A program made the position numbers and the translations under genes. A stretch of DNA of 11,679 nt, taken from positions 10,191 through 21,869 of the forward strand of contig DDGE01000032.1 in assembly GCA_002337545.1 (NCBI GenBank). Reading direction: 5' to 3'. The stretch is from Phycisphaerales bacterium UBA1910. Its GTDB lineage: Bacteria; Planctomycetota; Phycisphaerae; Phycisphaerales; UBA1924. The notes beneath the pieces are model-generated. The model saw only the letters and a list, made by a program, of their open reading frames with translations, was not told the origin of the DNA and did not search any database. How positions within the stretch are numbered: the stretch's first letter is position 1; every line of letters begins with the position of its first letter. Shown piece after piece: positions 11,107 through 11,679 of the stretch.

Positions 11107-11679
11107 TCAGAACTCGCCGAAGAGCGCGGCGGTGCCGGCGTCGTGGATGTGCTTGATGCGGGTGGGCTCGGGTGCGCGTTTGAGGGTGTCGGCGGTCTTT
11201 TCTTCGGCGTGGTTGAGCGGGTCGTTGATTGGATCCGGGGGCGACCAGTCCGCCGTGACGATGAACGCTTGGGCGCGGTTGAGGGCGACACGGAAAGTGC
11301 GGAGGTCTGTGAGTTTGAGGCGCTTGGACTTGCGGGCCTTGATGATGCGGTTCACATTGCGGACACCGATGCCGGGGATTCGGAGGAGGGCCTTGCGTGA
11401 TGCTTTGTTGATGTCGATGGGGAAGAAATCGGGGTTGCGCAGTGCCCATGCGTGCTTGGGATCGAGGTTGAGGGAGAGGTCGGGGTTGTCGGGGGTGGTG
11501 ATTTCGGATGCGGTGTAGCCGTAGAAACGCATGAGCCAGTCGGCCTGGTAGAGGCGGTGCTCGCGGATGAGCGGCGGGGTGGTCGCGGGGAGCTGGGTGT
11601 CGGCGTGGGGGATGGGGCTAAAGGCGGAGTAGTAGACGCGCTTGAGCTTGTGCTGGTTGTAGAGGCGGGAGGACTGGGC
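11107..11679 (-). CDS. Putative DNA modification/repair radical SAM protein, C-terminal part
   Basis: Partial at the window edge; only the last 190 residues are present, so the CX3CX2C iron-sulfur motif is outside. The visible part begins AQSSRLYNQHKLKRVYYSAF, followed by SPIP, then REHRLYQADWLMRFYGY, which are characteristic strings of the TIGR03916-type radical SAM protein. Next comes a helix-hairpin-helix DNA-binding segment, DINKASRKALLRIPGIGVRN with VNRIIKARK. The family is regularly found next to the DUF4130/UdgX partner, as here, and is thought to act in DNA repair or base modification; the reaction is not established. The stop is separated by 2 bp from the next gene's ATG, so the two are almost surely co-transcribed and translationally coupled. 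Confidence 0.9.
   Translation of the reverse strand, partial: AQSSRLYNQHKLKRVYYSAFSPIPHADTQLPATTPPLIREHRLYQADWLMRFYGYTASEITTPDNPDLSLNLDPKHAWALRNPDFFPIDINKASRKALLRIPGIGVRNVNRIIKARKSKRLKLTDLRTFRVALNRAQAFIVTADWSPPDPINDPLNHAEEKTADTLKRAPEPTRIKHIHDAGTAALFGEF

Noticed and set aside
10218..11291. 357-residue minus-strand open frame
   Set aside because: A shadow of the udgX-like gene in another frame, with Arg/Pro-rich translation and no motif.

Overview
The window looks like a chromosomal piece from a planctomycete, most likely of the Phycisphaerales. Two proteins end in the PEP-CTERM-like tail typical of that group (P-A/T-PGAG, a hydrophobic stretch, then RRRR), and a third ends in a short 'GC-type' dockerin-like tail (CAADLNGDGVLDFFD...GCP). 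The DNA is GC-rich. This assignment is an inference from protein style; no rRNA, tRNA or other marker gene is present.

Layout. 1-540: a conserved hypothetical protein. 540-1800: no intact gene; dispersed repeats surround the 3' remnant of a PEP-CTERM-like gene (minus strand) and lead into a possible promoter region with two copies of the palindrome TGTGCGCACA. 1810-2745: an ORF of which more than half is translated repeat DNA around a core of about 110 helical residues. 2755-3384 and 3591-4364: two exported proteins, one PEP-CTERM-like and one dockerin-like. 4487-6152: two adjacent paralogous sulfotransferases. 6196-6870: a DUF2959 lipoprotein. 7131-8228: an exported protein of lower GC. 8351-8963: a two-CXXC protein, also of lower GC, with an apparent one-base frameshift in a T5 run. 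8977-9665: nearly 700 bp of repeats. 9674-11104 and 11107-11679 (minus strand): a two-gene DNA-repair operon, a DUF4130-UdgX fusion preceded by the C-terminal third of its partner radical SAM/HhH protein.

The most unusual content is the repeat layer. At least six kinds of small module are mixed and reused: heptamer arrays, nonamer arrays, and four hairpin classes here called HP1/HP4, HP2, HP3 and the CTCCTCCCCC double hairpin. They lie between genes, often touching stop codons, and in one case inside a reading frame. In HP1/HP4 and in HP3 the loop is kept while the stem sequence changes on both arms together, which points to selection on or recognition of the folded form. Composite copies follow the two low-GC genes in a cassette-like arrangement. 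I see no transposase, integrase or reverse transcriptase here that could move them.

Base composition on the + strand also changes, from C-rich on the left to G-rich on the right, around 5-6 kb and regardless of gene direction. Several repeat classes change orientation between the same two halves.
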